DNA from: Certhia americana
Taxonomy: Eukaryota; Chordata; Aves; Passeriformes; Certhiidae
Direction: 5' to 3'
Assembly: GCA_018697195.1 (NCBI GenBank)
Contig: CM031873.1
Span: forward strand, 652,299-716,298
Length of the DNA stretch: 64,000 nucleotides
Below the pieces are notes generated by a model. That model made no database searches, was not told the DNA's origin, and was given only the letters and a program-made list of their open reading frames with translations. Positions 38,541-51,600 of this stretch are shown one piece after another. The first letter of the stretch is position 1. Each line of letters begins with the position of its first letter. The translations under genes were made by a program, and so were the position numbers.

Positions 38541-38705
38541 AGGTATTTCTGCTTTCCTCTCCCAGCCCTGTTCCTGCACAATTCCCNNNNNNNNNNTATT
38601 TCTGCTTTCCTCTCCCAGCCCTGTTCCTGCACAATTCCCTCCCGGTGACACCTCGCAGGTATTTCTGCTCCACTCTCCCAGTTCTGTACCTGCACAATTT
38701 TTTCC
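38541..38705. repeat. Tandem repeat of about 64 bp, three copies, broken by a gap
   Basis: Units contain ggtatttctgctttcctctcccagccctgttcctgcacaattccc. The first two copies are identical across the gap and the third is diverged. Confidence 0.85.
38587..38596. other. Assembly gap (10 N)
   Basis: Ten N between two identical repeat copies. Confidence 1.
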
Positions 38706-41700
38706 CGGAGCTCCCGGTGGGCATCACCTGAGCCCCTCCCGTGCAGGACTCGCTGTTTGTTGGCATCAGCAGCCAAAAGTGAGCTCAGGGACTTGCCCCT
38801 GGTGCTCTGGGGGTGAGGAGCTCTCGGAGGGTTTCCTCAAGCTCCGTGTTTCCAAGCATGGGTTGGGTTTTTTCCCTCCCCCAGGCTCCCCAGGCTGTCC
38901 CAGTGCCTGACCAGGGGGTGACAGGGCCCAGCACTCGTCACCCTCCCAGAACTCAACACCACAAACTGGTGATGTCCAGGTCTCCCAGAGGGAACCACAA
39001 GCCCACAGACAAAGCCCAGAGTTCACTGAACCCTCTCTGTGCCTCAGTTTCCCCTCCAACAGGAGCTGCAGAGGCTCCTGCTCAGCACAACCCCCCAGCT
39101 GTGGCAGGTAAAGGTGAACCAGGATTTCCTCGCACTTTTACCTCCTCCTGTCACCTTCCCAATCACACTCATAAACCTGACAGGCAAAGCTGGCAAACAA
39201 AAAAAAAAGAGGCATTTTTATAATACATGCAAACCCCCTAATACTTCACCAAGATTATTTGGAACCCACAAGAACCATTCGCCTTAACCAAGACATCCTG
39301 CCACGGGCATCCAGCACAGCACCCTCAAATTCTGGACAACAAAACAGTGACACCCATCCAGAACTGCCCATGCAGCAGCAAATTGCAGAAATAAAGCTGC
39401 ACACGAGAAAGCCACGTGTTCCCAGCAGCAGAGCTGTGGATTTGACCACTGGGACCAGAACTGCCTTGGAACTGGGTGGTTGTTGTTGTTGTTGTTTTTC
39501 GGGTTTTTTAAAAACCCCAAATTTCTAAGAAACAAAATACAGAACTGCCTTTTGTGGAGTCGTGCTGCTGTAGCAAGCACTCAGCTCAGTAAATCTAATT
39601 AATGAGCCAGGAAAAAGTGTCACTCGTTTGCTAACTACTGTACCCAGGGCTGCCAAACAGACAGATAAAGGATTTAGCTGGGGCCTATCCCAGCCAAAGG
39701 AGCTGGGAACCTGGCAGGGAGAGCAGGAGATTAGAGGGGGCTGAAAAGAAAAACAGAGGAGGGGGAAAGAAAGAAGGAAAAAAAAAGTAAAAATCCCACT
39801 AGATTAGCACTTTGCAAATGCAAGCATGTAAATCAGCTTAGGTTTGAGATAATGCCACCCTTGTGAGCATCTGGGCACAGCAGTGCAGGGGCCTGGCTGA
39901 GTCTGGCTTTATTTGGGCTTGGGACTCCCACGCCAGCAGCTCCCTCACAAAAACTGCAGTTTTGTTTTTACCAGCTCTGGAAGTTCGCACAGGAAGCCAA
40001 TTAGGGGAGACCTGGGAACAGAGGAAGATTCATAATTGCAATTAAGGCTTCAAAGTGCTGGTCCCAAGTGCGGCCCTTTACAGATCGAGCTGGGGGAGGG
40101 AAAAACCAACAAATACTTTGGAACAGGGAGCTTCAGGACACCCACCAGGCTGGAGCAGCTCCTCAACCCCAGGAGGAGGCATCACCTGGCAGAGAAGGGC
40201 TCAGCTCTGAGGGGCCCACACAGAACAAGAGATTTGGGGTTAAATCTGCAGCAAAGGGACACAAAATCTGTCCCTTATTGCTACTGACCGTGATCCTTCA
40301 TCCCATCCCATCCCATCCCATCTGGAGATGCCCTCATGGTTCTGCCCCAGCCGTGGATCTGCTGCTCCCCTGTGCCACTGGCAGGAGAAAGGTTTGAGAA
40401 AAGGTTTTGAGAAAAGTGAGGGAAAGAAACTCACCCAAGGGGTCAGAGCCCCGCCCTGGAGATGTGGGGAGAGCTCAGAGGGGCAGCAGAGGCTCTTGTG
40501 CCACTCAGGATGGCTCCACTCTGCCCATGCCCGCTGCCACCCCTCACAGACACTTCCCTGTGCTGGCACCTCCTCTCCTCACACACTCCCAGGTTTCCCT
40601 GCAGCCCCTCCCAGCATCTCCTCTCCATCCAGCTGGAGAACACCTCTCTCCAGCAGAACTGGGGGGCTCAGGCTGCTCCCCTCACTAGGGGTGCTCCTCC
40701 TTCCCTCCCCCAGGCCCCCAAACCTCAGGAGCCCTGAGCCCAGGATGGAAGGGATGCGATGCCCCAGAGCCCCCCTCAATCATCTTCCTCCACAGCACAT
40801 CCCAAACTGCTCCTCCTCTCCCCCTCAGCTGCCCTGGGGAGTTGCTGCCAGGCTCAGAAGGTGCAGTGTGACCTCGGAAAGTCCTTTGTGTCTCTGGAAA
40901 TGCACTGGCTCCGGGTATTTTTGCATAAGCTACTTTCCCTGGGATGTTTTGCCCTAGAGCTGAGTGTGTAAGGCTCGGTAATCAAATGAGGTCAAAGAAA
41001 ATTCCGGCCAAAATCCCGGCAGCCTCGGTGGGAACAGCCAAGAGCATCCCCACGAGCACAGCTCGGGGCTGGTTGAGGGCTCTCCCTCCCGAGCAGCACA
41101 AGAGAGACACCACAGAGTGGGAACAATCCTGTGGAGATCAGCACCATCCCACAGGAACCAAAACAACCTGTGGGTGAGCAGGGATGTGGCACCGAGATGC
41201 CCGAGGGTGGAAAAACGGGAGAAGGCAACTCTGCCTGCACAGCCTGCAGCCCCCCAAGCTCTGGCTGTTCCCAGGAGGAAGCCCCAGGCTGGGAGCTGGA
41301 TCCATCCCCACACGGATCCCCCTCCCAGCTGGGCACGGTTTCCAAGAGCTACCCAGACTTCTGCAATTTCAGAGATCTTCTTGCCCCACCTTCCGTGTGC
41401 TGCACCAAAAAGAGAAGTGCTCGGAGCCGGGGGGAAGTTGTGGCACCCTTTCCTATTCTGGAGGAGGATTTCAGGCTCCTGCCACATCCGAGGGGCAGCT
41501 CTGGCCACGCTGTGCAATGGGGTGCAAAGCTTTGGGGCGAGCAGTTCCAGGAACCTCAACAGAAAATACAGAAATAACGCCCACAAACAAATGATCTGGT
41601 CCAAAATAACCGGGCTGGCCTGGCACTCATCAGGCTGCCAGATACCCCAGCTGGGCACGTGGCCATGGAGGGCTGGGCAAGGAGACACAGGAAAGCAGCT

Positions 41701-43149
41701 CCAGGGCCAGGTGAGGCCTCTGAGCTGCCCTGAGGGATGGCACACCTGGGTAAGCTGGGCTCAGGCAATCCTGGGGCCTCCCCTCCTCCTAATTTGAGGG
41801 GTCAGTGCCCCCCAGACAGCGCTGTCTGGTGCTGGGGAGGAGCAGAACCAGCAGATCCACTGCTCCCTGTGTGTTCTGCAGCTGGATCTCCACACCTGGA
41901 TGCTGAAAGAACAGCTCCACCCTGAGCAGCTGCTGCCAAAAACTGAAGGAAAGGCTCCTCCCACCATCCAGCCCCAGTTTGCTCCACTGGCTCAGCACGA
42001 GGGCTCTGTTTTCCAGTCTGGACCAGACTCAATCATCTCACTCCTTTCCCTGCAGCCATCAAAGCCTGGATATCTGCTGCTTGGATGGAAATTTCATCCC
42101 CATTTAGAGGGAAAGATCTCCTGCCTCCCTTCTCAAGGGAGTTAAACCACATTACCAGACTAGAAGTGGCTCAGCCTTTAATACATTCTTTATTTACAGC
42201 TCCTTCTGTAGCTCATCACCAGAGCGGCACCTCGAGGTGTTTTCAGAGGGAATATCCAGGAGCACTGGAATTAATTACAGTGCAGTAATTAGCAGGGTGA
42301 GCGTCCCAACAGTCACAAGGTCAGAAGAGAGAATTCACGCTTCCTTGGGAGTTACTGAGGGGACAGCACACAGGACCTGCCACCTCTGAGGGCTTCCAGC
42401 CCCCTGAAAAACAGGGAAAATTGACTTTCTCAGATGGACCAAGTCCTCAGAGGCAGCAAAACTCCCTGGGGGCTCCACAGGAAGGTGGAGAAGGAAACTC
42501 GAGGTCCCTGTCCAGCCCTGGTGGTTTGGGGCAGGGCAGGAGGAGAAGAAGTAAGGGATGGTGAATATCTGCTCCTCTGGGATAGACCACTGTGTTTGGT
42601 GTCAGTGGCCATCGATTCTCCATGATCAGCCTTTCAGAGGGGGTACCTCAAGGCTGAGGGATGAAGCTGCCTTGGTAAAATCAGAGTTTTAGGCTGATTG
42701 GTCACACAGATGGGCAGATTGACCTTCCTGAGCCATTCAGGTATTTCCTGAGGTCGGTCACACCCTGGCCTCACCTCCCCAGCCTCTCCTCTACCTCTGG
42801 GGACAAATTACAGGTGAGGAAGTGTCAGGCTGGCACAGGGCTTCCCACACCTGTCAGTGCATCAACAACGAGAGAAGGCATCGCTCAGGTCCCATCCCTG
42901 CTGAGCAGGACAGCCCCACCAGAGGAGAGGACTCAGCAGGAAAACCCAGTTCCCCTCCAAAAACTCCCCAAGGTGCAGCTGCTCAGGGAGGGAGGAACCA
43001 CTGAGGGGTTGAAGTCCACACTTGCCACCAGTTGAAGAAGGAAACTGCCATTGCTGGCCTACAAAATACAGATCTTGGTGAGGATTCACTGAATTCTGAG
43101 CTGGCTGTGGACAGCCAGGGGCACTGTGGTCCCCGAGGAGTTTATTCAC
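38706..43149. other. No gene recognised
   Basis: About 4.4 kb. It includes a short (CATCC)n run at about 40300-40320 and AT-rich, low-repeat blocks (39590-40060, 42120-42300) that could be regulatory. Open frames at 40300-41800 overlap on both strands without recognisable domains. Confidence 0.4.
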
Positions 43150-43235
43150 AGCGTGGTTTGGGGTGGAAGGGACCCTGTGGGTGAACTCCAGCCAACACTT
43201 CTGGGTGTCTCGTTCCTTACAACAACATCAGTGAG
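43150..43235 (-). mobile_element. CR1 3' end fragment
   Basis: tggtttggggtggaagggaccctgtgggtgaactccagccaaca matches the reverse complement of the CR1 3' end. Confidence 0.7.
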
Positions 43236-44559
43236 GCCAGAAAGTACAGGATTATCCTCCTGAGCCCCCCAAAAAACGATGGAGTCCAAGCCAGAGGGAA
43301 GAGCAATAAATCTTGCAGTGACTTTGGAGCTCAGCTCTTTGCTCTGCTGTGGAGCCCCATGGTGACCCTGGGTCTATCCAGGGACAGGAGCCTCCAACTT
43401 TACCTATGCAAAACTGAGGGGATTAAACAAATGAACATCTCCAGACACAGAGCACCTGCTGTGGAGGGCAGCTCACCCCACCCAGCCTCTTCAGGACAGT
43501 CTAAAAGGAATTTTTAGGCCTTTTAGGCCATCCGTAAGCAAGAGAACTCCCATCCTTGTTCTCCTGAGCCGCTTCCCACGTGCACCACAGGAATGATCCC
43601 ACTTCCTTCCTTTGCCAGCAGTTGCACAACCAAATGTTTCAAAGCCTGTAAGAAGCTCAGATAATGCAATAATGGGACCATGGAAATTGCAGCCAGGCTT
43701 AGTTTGGGTTTTACTTCTTCCACCCCCAAATCCAGTTTGTATCGAACGCAGTATTTGTACAGGTGATTTTTTCTGCTAAAGACCCTCAGGATTCTTTGCT
43801 AGAATTCCCCCTCTGTGAAGTCAGGGGTGAAATCTGAGTGCCAGAGGCTGGAATGGTCATCTCTCCATAAACCTCCAGGCCAAAAAAGTCCAGCAATCAC
43901 CACTGTAAAACCTCTGCTCTAAGTTATTCCCACCTTTGAAGGTGGAGTGTGCACTTTAAACCTTCCTAAGGTCAATTTTTGGGGGGATATTTCACTGATG
44001 AACTGATAATGCAGAAAACATAAATTAGAGAAAATAAAGGCATCATTATTTAGTTATTTGGAGCACCTGAGGGGTGGCAACAAACAGCCAGGGACACCAA
44101 CAGCCTGGAATGTGTGGGCCAAGGCAGCAAAATTCCCAGCGGCTCTGGCAGGAGCCAGCACAAAACCTCACCTGGGCTTATTCCAGAAATGCCCTGTGCA
44201 CCAAGCACCACCCAGAGGGAGATTCACCTCTCAGCCACCCTGCCAAGGCTCCCTCAGGAGCAGCTCCAAGTGGCTCAGCAGTTGTGTTCCAGCAGGATTT
44301 GGAGGCAGAGGGATTGGGAAGGCTCCAGCACCCAAATGCCCACGGAGGATCTTGGCTGAGTGCTGCTGTCACCGCCTCTCCTCTCCTGAGTCAACTCCTT
44401 TTTCAGTCCCTTTTTAACCGTGGAAAGTTAGACAGGCAGGTGGAGCTGCCTCAAAAACAGGCAAAACCCAACCAACGAGAAAATTTCAGGGTGAAACCAT
44501 CATCTTCTTGTCATCCTGGTGATGAACTTCTCATCACACAATTTCTGACTCCAGCTCCA
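43236..44559. other. No gene recognised
   Basis: AT-richer sequence. No coding signal or clear transposon. Confidence 0.45.
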
Positions 44560-44680
44560 AGGACATGACTCCTGCCAGGGATCCAGGGGCAGCCCCCGCT
44601 GCTCTGGGCATCTGTGCCAGGACCTGCCCACCCTCCCAGGGAGGAATTCCTTCCCAAAATCCCACCTAACCCAGGTAAGG
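44560..44680 (-). mobile_element. CR1 3' region fragment
   Basis: ccagggatccaggggcagcccccgctgctctgggcatctgtgccaggacctgcccaccctcccagggaggaattccttcccaaaatcc is the reverse complement of the CR1 3' block also seen at 10094-10170. Confidence 0.85.
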
Positions 44681-45457
44681 GCAGCCTGGTTTTCTCCTCT
44701 AAAACCCCCCAAGGCGGACAGAAATGACACAGATCTGATGTGAGTAAGAGCAGCCCAGTTTTCTAGCTCGGTTTTTAGAGAGGAAATGCTCTTGTTCCTG
44801 GCAGCAATTCTGAAAACCCCTGGCCACATGATGCAAGAGTTAATTTTAGCCTCTACCAGTCATTGCCACCACAGTGAAGTTCCACCCAACATCACAGGCA
44901 ATTCCAGGTGAAATCCCAAGAGGATTTGGGCTGCTGTGGTTACAGCCCAACAGGAGCTGGGTGTCCCCAGCAGGGTGTGATGGAAAACCCAGGGCTCCTC
45001 TCTAGGGAAGGTGGAAGCTCAGCACAGGAGTTCCTGTGTGTCACAGGAGACACTGGGGGAGAAAAACCAGAAAAAATCAGCAAGTGTATAACTTAGAGAG
45101 AAAAAAAAAAGGTGTTTCCCAGAGTCCAGCAGCAGCCCAAGGTGTTCCTGCCAGGAAGGAACTGAGGGACACAGCAGAGGTCCCCCTGGGGCACTGCTCC
45201 CAACAGTGCCCAGGACAGGACACACGGGGAGGGGAGGGGTCTATGGCGCTCACCTGGGCTGAGGGGGTAAAACCCTGGTGATTTTGTGCTCAGCAAGCAG
45301 GAGATCCCCCCCCCAAAGCCTGTGGGACACCTGGGACTGGGGCTGTGCCCACACAGAGCAGGTGCTGAACTCCTCCCGTGGGCTCCTGGCAGCTGAAGAT
45401 GCTCCAAGGAAGTGTTGGGACAGGAGGGCACCCAGAACCTCCCACTCCGGGTGAGGC
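44681..45457. other. No gene recognised
   Basis: Nothing assignable. Confidence 0.45.
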
Positions 45458-45880
45458 CTTAAGTTTGAGTTTTTATATTTTTCAGCTCCTGGGCTGTTTT
45501 GCTGTGTGGTTCTGGGTTTCACATTCAGTGTTGCTGAGCTCTCTTCACAGAGCAGGGACACAAAACAATTTCTGTTCTAGCTTGGCACCAAGGACAGCTG
45601 ATACAAATTTCAGGTCCAAGAACAAAACCAAGGGTGAAGAGAGAAAACCAAGGAGGATGGAGCTTCCTAAGCTGGAGCTGGAATTGCACAATGAACTCCA
45701 ATGTGCTGATGGACCAGAACTTATCAAAGTGTGGGACCAGGTGTCCATTTTGTGCCCATTTTGGGGTCACCTTGGCTCTGGCACTGCCTAGGTGTACACA
45801 ATGAGGCTTTTTTAAAAATCCCCAATTTATCCTTTTGCTCTGGCTGTTCTCTGTTCCAGCTCAGCCTCCAGCAGGCCCCA
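45458..45880 (+). mobile_element. LTR-like element, family A copy 3
   Basis: Closely similar to the copy at 60371-60807. The AATAAA of the family is altered here (tttttaaaaatcccc). Confidence 0.85.
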
Positions 45881-47642
45881 CAGGCACTGCCCCATGTCCC
45901 ACATTTCCCACAGCAGCTGCCCTGTACCAGGGAGTACCAGGGCCTTTCCTGACCCTGCTCCCTGGGGAAATCCCTTCTCCCTGTGCAAGACCACGTGTGG
46001 GTGGCACTGTCACATTCAGCACGAGGGAAACACCACGACTGTGAAATCAGGAAAGCTTCTCCTCCCCCAGTCTGTGCTCCACAGACCCAGTACCTTCCCC
46101 AAACCCTTCCCAATATTTCTTGCCCCCCACAAATGTCCTGTGGCTCCTTACTCTGCTACCCTGGCTCACAGGGAGGGGTGCTGGCTTGGGTCTGTTGGTT
46201 TTTTCTATTGAAAAGAAAACATCTCCCAGCCTGAACAGGATCAGGGACCATCCCAGCAAGGGTCCCTCCCTGAGGGGACCCCAACCCCTGCCCTAATGCC
46301 TTCCCCCTGCAGCTCTCTCATGCTGTAGGAGGGGAAGAGCTGATCCTAATTCCCTCTGGCTATTTGGAAAAAACAAGTTTACACGGGGAGATTTCAATTG
46401 GCTCTGTCTCTTCTTAACTCCTCCAGCTGTGAAACAAAGTGAGCGCAAGACAAAGCCCTACAAACAAGCAGCGTGACCATTTCTGAGGGCTTTTTGTGAG
46501 CTCTAATGCCAAACCCACTAAACAGATTAACTTCCAGCATAAACAAGCAAGTAAATCTTTCCCCCAAGGCCCTGTGTATCCAAAGGAAGCTTTAGAAGTT
46601 GCTTCCTGCCATTGTGGAGGCCCTGCTGGGAACCCAGGAGCCTTTTCAGTCCCTGGCTTGGTTGCCCAAACCCTGCAGTTTGCTCCCAGCACCGCTGGCT
46701 GCAGCAGCACAGGGGACAGAGGATGGCAGGGATGGTCTGGGACGGTCCCCATTGTCCTCAGGCCAAGGGCAAGAAGGGCTGGAATTCACAAACCTGAACA
46801 GGAGGGTGTGAGCCCCACTTTGAGGGTGCAACCACAGCAGTGAGGGGAAGAAAGGAAGGCTCCAGATGGGGGGGATGGCCCAAGGAGAGGGGGGCACCTA
46901 CCCAGCAGCAGGCTTCACCCCCTGAGCCCCCTCAAACAGCCACAGCAGCCCCCACACTGCCTTGTGAGAGAGAGCAACCAACCCAGAGCCTGAAAGCTTC
47001 CCAAACCCTGTGTGACCTCTGGGCAGCAGCAGGCTCGGTGCTGGAGGCCATTCCCATGCCCAGATGTGCCAGGCCTGCAGAGGTGCAGGGACAGGCAGCA
47101 CAGAGGGAAGTGCTGGCACTGGGGAGGTTGGGGCAGTGCCCTGAGCTGGACCAGACTTTGGGCTGGCCTTGTACAGCCAGAGTTCCATCCCTGGCTGCCC
47201 AAAAATCCACAAGGTCACAGGTGCTCCCTTCTCCACATCAAGAACCTGTCCCTGACTCTCCAGCCCCTGTCCCCAGCTCAGGGACTGGATCTGATGGTGA
47301 CACCACACCCAGGAGTGACACCAAGAGCAGCCCCAGCTCTGAAGAGTCTCCAGCCAGGCTGTCAGGGATCAGGGACCATCGCAGCGAGCCCTGACCTCAC
47401 AGCGAGCTCCCAAATCCCTCCAGGTACCCATCACAGCAGCACATCATGAGCTTCCAGCCCCAGGTCCTCCCAGGACAGGCTGGAGCCTCCTGGCACAGGG
47501 ACTTTCTCCCAAAAGGGGCAGCCCTTCCTCCCAGCCCTGCTGCTGGAGCTGAGCTCACAGGGACTGTGAACACCCAGCTTCCAAAATCCGGTCCCTTCAT
47601 CCTGAAGTATCACCCTCGTGGTGATACCCTGCCTGGAGCCCA
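45881..47642. other. No gene recognised
   Basis: About 1.8 kb. Open frames are mutually overlapping and featureless. Confidence 0.45.
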
Positions 47643-47845
47643 CCCGGAGCAGGTGGGATGGTGTTTAACTCTCACCTGGAGCAGGTGAGATCTTGTTTAA
47701 TTCTCACCTGGAGCAGGTGGGATCTTGTTTAACTCTCACCTGGAGCAGTTTCAGGAATCTCATTTAACTCTCACCTGGAGCAGTTTCAGGAATCTCATTT
47801 AACTCTCACCTGGAGCAAATTTTCAGGGATCTCATTCAATTCTCA
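47643..47845. repeat. Minisatellite, unit about 40 bp
   Basis: Five diverged copies of ctcacctggagcaggtgggatcttgtttaact. Confidence 0.9.
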
Positions 47846-49274
47846 ATATCCTTCATCACTTCTAAACCCAGCACCGGGATCTGGCAGCTCAGGGCCATGG
47901 AGTTTCCAGGCTCTGGGTGAGCTCTGGTCCATAAAAGTGGATTTGCAACAATTCCTCCACAGCCTGGAGTTCCCTAAGGGAATAGCACCGAGACCAGCTC
48001 AGCCTGGGGACAATTTCCAGTTAATGAGCAGCCCTCGAGGAATATTAACCTTGTTGGCTTTGATTGCAACCCAGCTGCAATTGATGCAGGGAGGCCTCAG
48101 GCAGGATCCCCACAGCTGGATGAAGAGCAGCAGGGATCTCTCCCAGGCTGGAATTCCCTCATTCCCACTGCAAAGCCTCCCCACCTGAGAGATGCTGTGA
48201 CTCCCCAGGCAGCTGCACGCTCCCTGTGTACCCATTTAGGAGCTTGATCAACACAAGGACACCGAGAATGAAGAAACATTGGCGGAGTTTCACGTGTACA
48301 GGCTGCCAGAAACAATAAGAAAAGGGAAATGCCACCTGAAAGGATGGGAGCTTGTTTGCCGAGAAGCCTCTGGGCTGAGGGTTTAAATAGACACAGAGCG
48401 ATGGGGGAAGCAGCTGAAAGGGGAAGCGTTTCATCCTAATTTGAGACAACAAAGAATGGGCCTTTGTGGAAGGCATGAAAAACACTTCTGCAGGCTCAGG
48501 GCAGCGGTGCCTTTCCCCCAAGAGTGCACACAGCACAGCAGCCGTGCCCCATGCACACTACCCGGCACCGGTAACATCCCGGAGAGCCCACACAAAGCCT
48601 CCAGGAGAGCACAAAATTCCGACGGATTCCCTTCCCCGGCAGCTGCAGAAGGCCAGGGTGAAGCTGAGCCCTTCCTGCTCAGACACAGCAGCGTCCTCCT
48701 GCAGCACATGGGCTGCTCATGCCAGCTCTGCTCGCTTCCGCTTCAGCCCACCCCAAAATAAACGTTTTGGGAGCACCCAGGCTTCTCCCAGCCCAAGAAC
48801 TGTGGGGATTTGGGGCAGCGGAAGAGAGCATTTGAGGGGAAGGCAAGGCCCAGGACCATCTCTCTTACAAATACAAACAGAGCCCCCACGGTAGCCAGAG
48901 TCACTGAAAATTGTCACTGAAAATTGTCACAGCGTCACGGCACGGCCCCAGGCAGCCAGGGAGAGCTTTCCTATCCCCCTTTTAACTCGGCTCCTGCTCA
49001 CATCTGCTGGCTGAAACCACCTTCGGTCCTTCTCCCTGGGCGTTCCGGGAAGGACCCGCCCAGGTGCGAGCGCTGAGACACATCTGCCCCGGCAGCTCCG
49101 GCCTCTGGGCCCGGCTTTACCAAGCCGGAGACTGAATCCGGGTGAGCTCCCAGCAGAGGTGAAACCAGCCCAGCCTCGGGCTCCAAAGCCCCCACCTTCG
49201 CTCCTCTCCAGCCGCACATCTGCCATCCCGGCCGAGCATTCCCGCTGCGAGCCCATCAGCCGCAAGCTAAAGTT

Positions 49275-49275
<1 letters not shown>
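47846..49275. other. No gene recognised; CpG increases toward the right
   Basis: From about 48990 the sequence becomes CpG-rich (ggacccgcccaggtgcgagcgctgag). No coding signal. Confidence 0.4.

Positions 49276-49314
<39 letters not shown>
49276..49314. repeat. Poly(T) tract of 39 bases
   Basis: Uninterrupted T run. No SINE or LINE body was recognised beside it. Confidence 0.97.
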
Positions 49315-49830
49315 CCCAGTGCCAGAGCTTGAAATCAGAGATGAACAAGTCTGAAGGAGCTCCTGCCCGGCCTCTCATGTATTCCAGATGCACATGCTCC
49401 AATCGCCGCTTGCCAAACAGGATACGAGGCGCAAGGAAATAAAGCATTTTATCTTCAAGCTTTTCCAAGAGGGTATTAGAAACAATGGGGAGGAAATACA
49501 AAATTAACACTAGAGAAGAGCAATTGGCAGTGCCCTTGCGAGGCTGTTCTTCATTACAAGGCTGCCTATTCAGCGGCTTTCATTAGGGAAATCACATCGC
49601 AGAGCCATTCCCAACAGTGTCCCTATTTCCTAATTAGGCTCCGCCAAAGAGCTGCATCTCTCAGTTCCCGCCCGGCGCACAATCCCAACAATTACCATTT
49701 CTTTGCACCCGGCCGCCGAAAACACCGCAATTAAAGCATCCGCGGAGTCACACGGACGCGTCAGCAGGGAGACAAGTTCTCACGTCGTGCTAATTGGCGG
49801 CCAAAGACGGATCAGAAGGAAGAGAACCAC
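49315..49830. promoter_or_regulatory. Candidate conserved noncoding element
   Basis: About 500 bp free of repeats with many ATTA/TAAT words (ttcattagggaaat, cctaattaggct, caattaccattt, gctaattggcgg) and interspersed CpGs. This composition is typical of deeply conserved developmental enhancers. Conservation itself cannot be assessed here. Confidence 0.35.
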
Positions 49831-51600
49831 CGGCGGGGTTTGGTCTCTGTGCTGGGAAAGGCGCTCGGGAGCTGCGGCCGCTCCCCGGGCTCCCACCCAG
49901 GAGGCAGGGGCCGGGGCTCGGTGCCAGCAGGGAGCAGTGGTGACAGGTCCTGTCCGCCCCTCCGGGCTGCGGCACAGGAAGATGCTCTCCGGATCCTCGG
50001 GAACATCCTTGGATCACACCCCCGTCAGCAGCACCCAGGCGGGCGCAGCCCTGGGTGGGTTGCAGAGGGTACCTGGAGCCCCCGGTGCTGGTTTTGGGGG
50101 CGGTGGGACACTGGGATGGGACAAGGATGAGGAGTTCTGAGCCTCTGAGGGAGCAAAAGAGAGAGGGTGGAAAGAGCTGCAGCTGCTAAGCCTGGCTTGC
50201 ATCCACAGCTCCCGTTTTCCTCCAAGCAGTGACATTTCCGAACCAGCACGGAGCTGCAATGACGGCAGACACGCCGGATTGGGGGGCAGAGCTTCCATAA
50301 AAACCTCACCTGCAAGTTCAAACCGCTGCTGGGAGCAGAGTTCAGACACACAAGGCGCCTCTCACTGCTCAAAAGCACCTGGGGCACTCACCTGAGCACT
50401 TTCCCCTGACGCCCTCAGGCACAATTTTCCACTTGCAGAATAATAAAGCGAAATTGGGAAGGCAGACCGTGCTCAGCAGACTTCATCCATAAAAAGAGAA
50501 CTTGAAAGTACTCCAAGGTGAGCTGCAGGATGGCAAGGTCGCCATTGCCATGCTGGGGTGGTCCCTGGTCCCCAGCAGACCCAGAACACTGATTCTGGCA
50601 TCCCTCAGCCCTGGAGCTGCTGCAGCACGGGCAGCTCGCCCTGCCTGAACAGCTCATCCTGCTCCTCTCTGCCAACACTTCCCACTGCTCTCAGTTCTCC
50701 CTTCGCAGTGCAAAACCTACATCTTCATTTCCACCTTCAGCAAAAAGGCACACGGGGCCGGTTTGGGGTTTTGTCCCAGCTGGATGCCCTGATCTCCCTG
50801 GGGAGGGGGGAAAAAAGCCAGCGGCACCATCCCACAGCCCTGAGCCGTGGGGCTGCCCCTCACCCCAAAATGCACACCAGCTCTCCACTTGCTCCCTCTG
50901 AAGAAGTACCTCCAACTCGTGTCGTGTCCTTTCTCCTGCCCTGAGCAGGACAGCAGTGGCCGCACGGAGGACGGAGCTGTCCCCGCTTCAGCTCAGCAGG
51001 GCGAGGTGCCCTCGGAGCACGCTCACATCGCAGGTCCCGCTGCAGCACACCTGGCTCTGCCCGGCTGCTCCTTTCAGGAACCTGGGGAGCACCGCCAGCA
51101 TCACCTGAGCCCTCCGGGATCACACAGTCACCGTGAGTGAGGGACAGAACCACCTCAACCACCACAGCCGGGTTCTGGCTCCTTATCTTGTCACCTTTCT
51201 ATATTGGAGCTCTAATCTGAGCAACACTCAGAGTTCAAACCACTCTGCAACCAGGTTTCGGAAATACTTCACAACTCCATCCGAGCTTGCACTTCGAACG
51301 AGAGAAGAAACCCAAACACCAAACCAACAGAGCTTTCTGACAGCCAGGAACATTAAAGCCTTGACATCCTGCATAATCCCCGGACCGAGATTTTAAAAAT
51401 GGACCTAAACGGGAAAACAAAATAAATTGCAACTGTTCAGCATCAGAGCAAGCAGGAGGAGCAGCAGCAGCCTGCAGCTGCCTGAGCAGTTTCGCTGCAC
51501 CGGGAACAGAACAGCCCCGAAACCAGCCCTTAGCAAAGCTAACGGGTGCTGGGTGACAGCAGCCGGATTGTCACAAACACGACAACAAAGGGCTGAAAGC
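49831..51600. other. No gene recognised
   Basis: 49840-50100 is CpG-rich; the remainder is mixed. Open frames have no recognisable domains. Confidence 0.4.
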
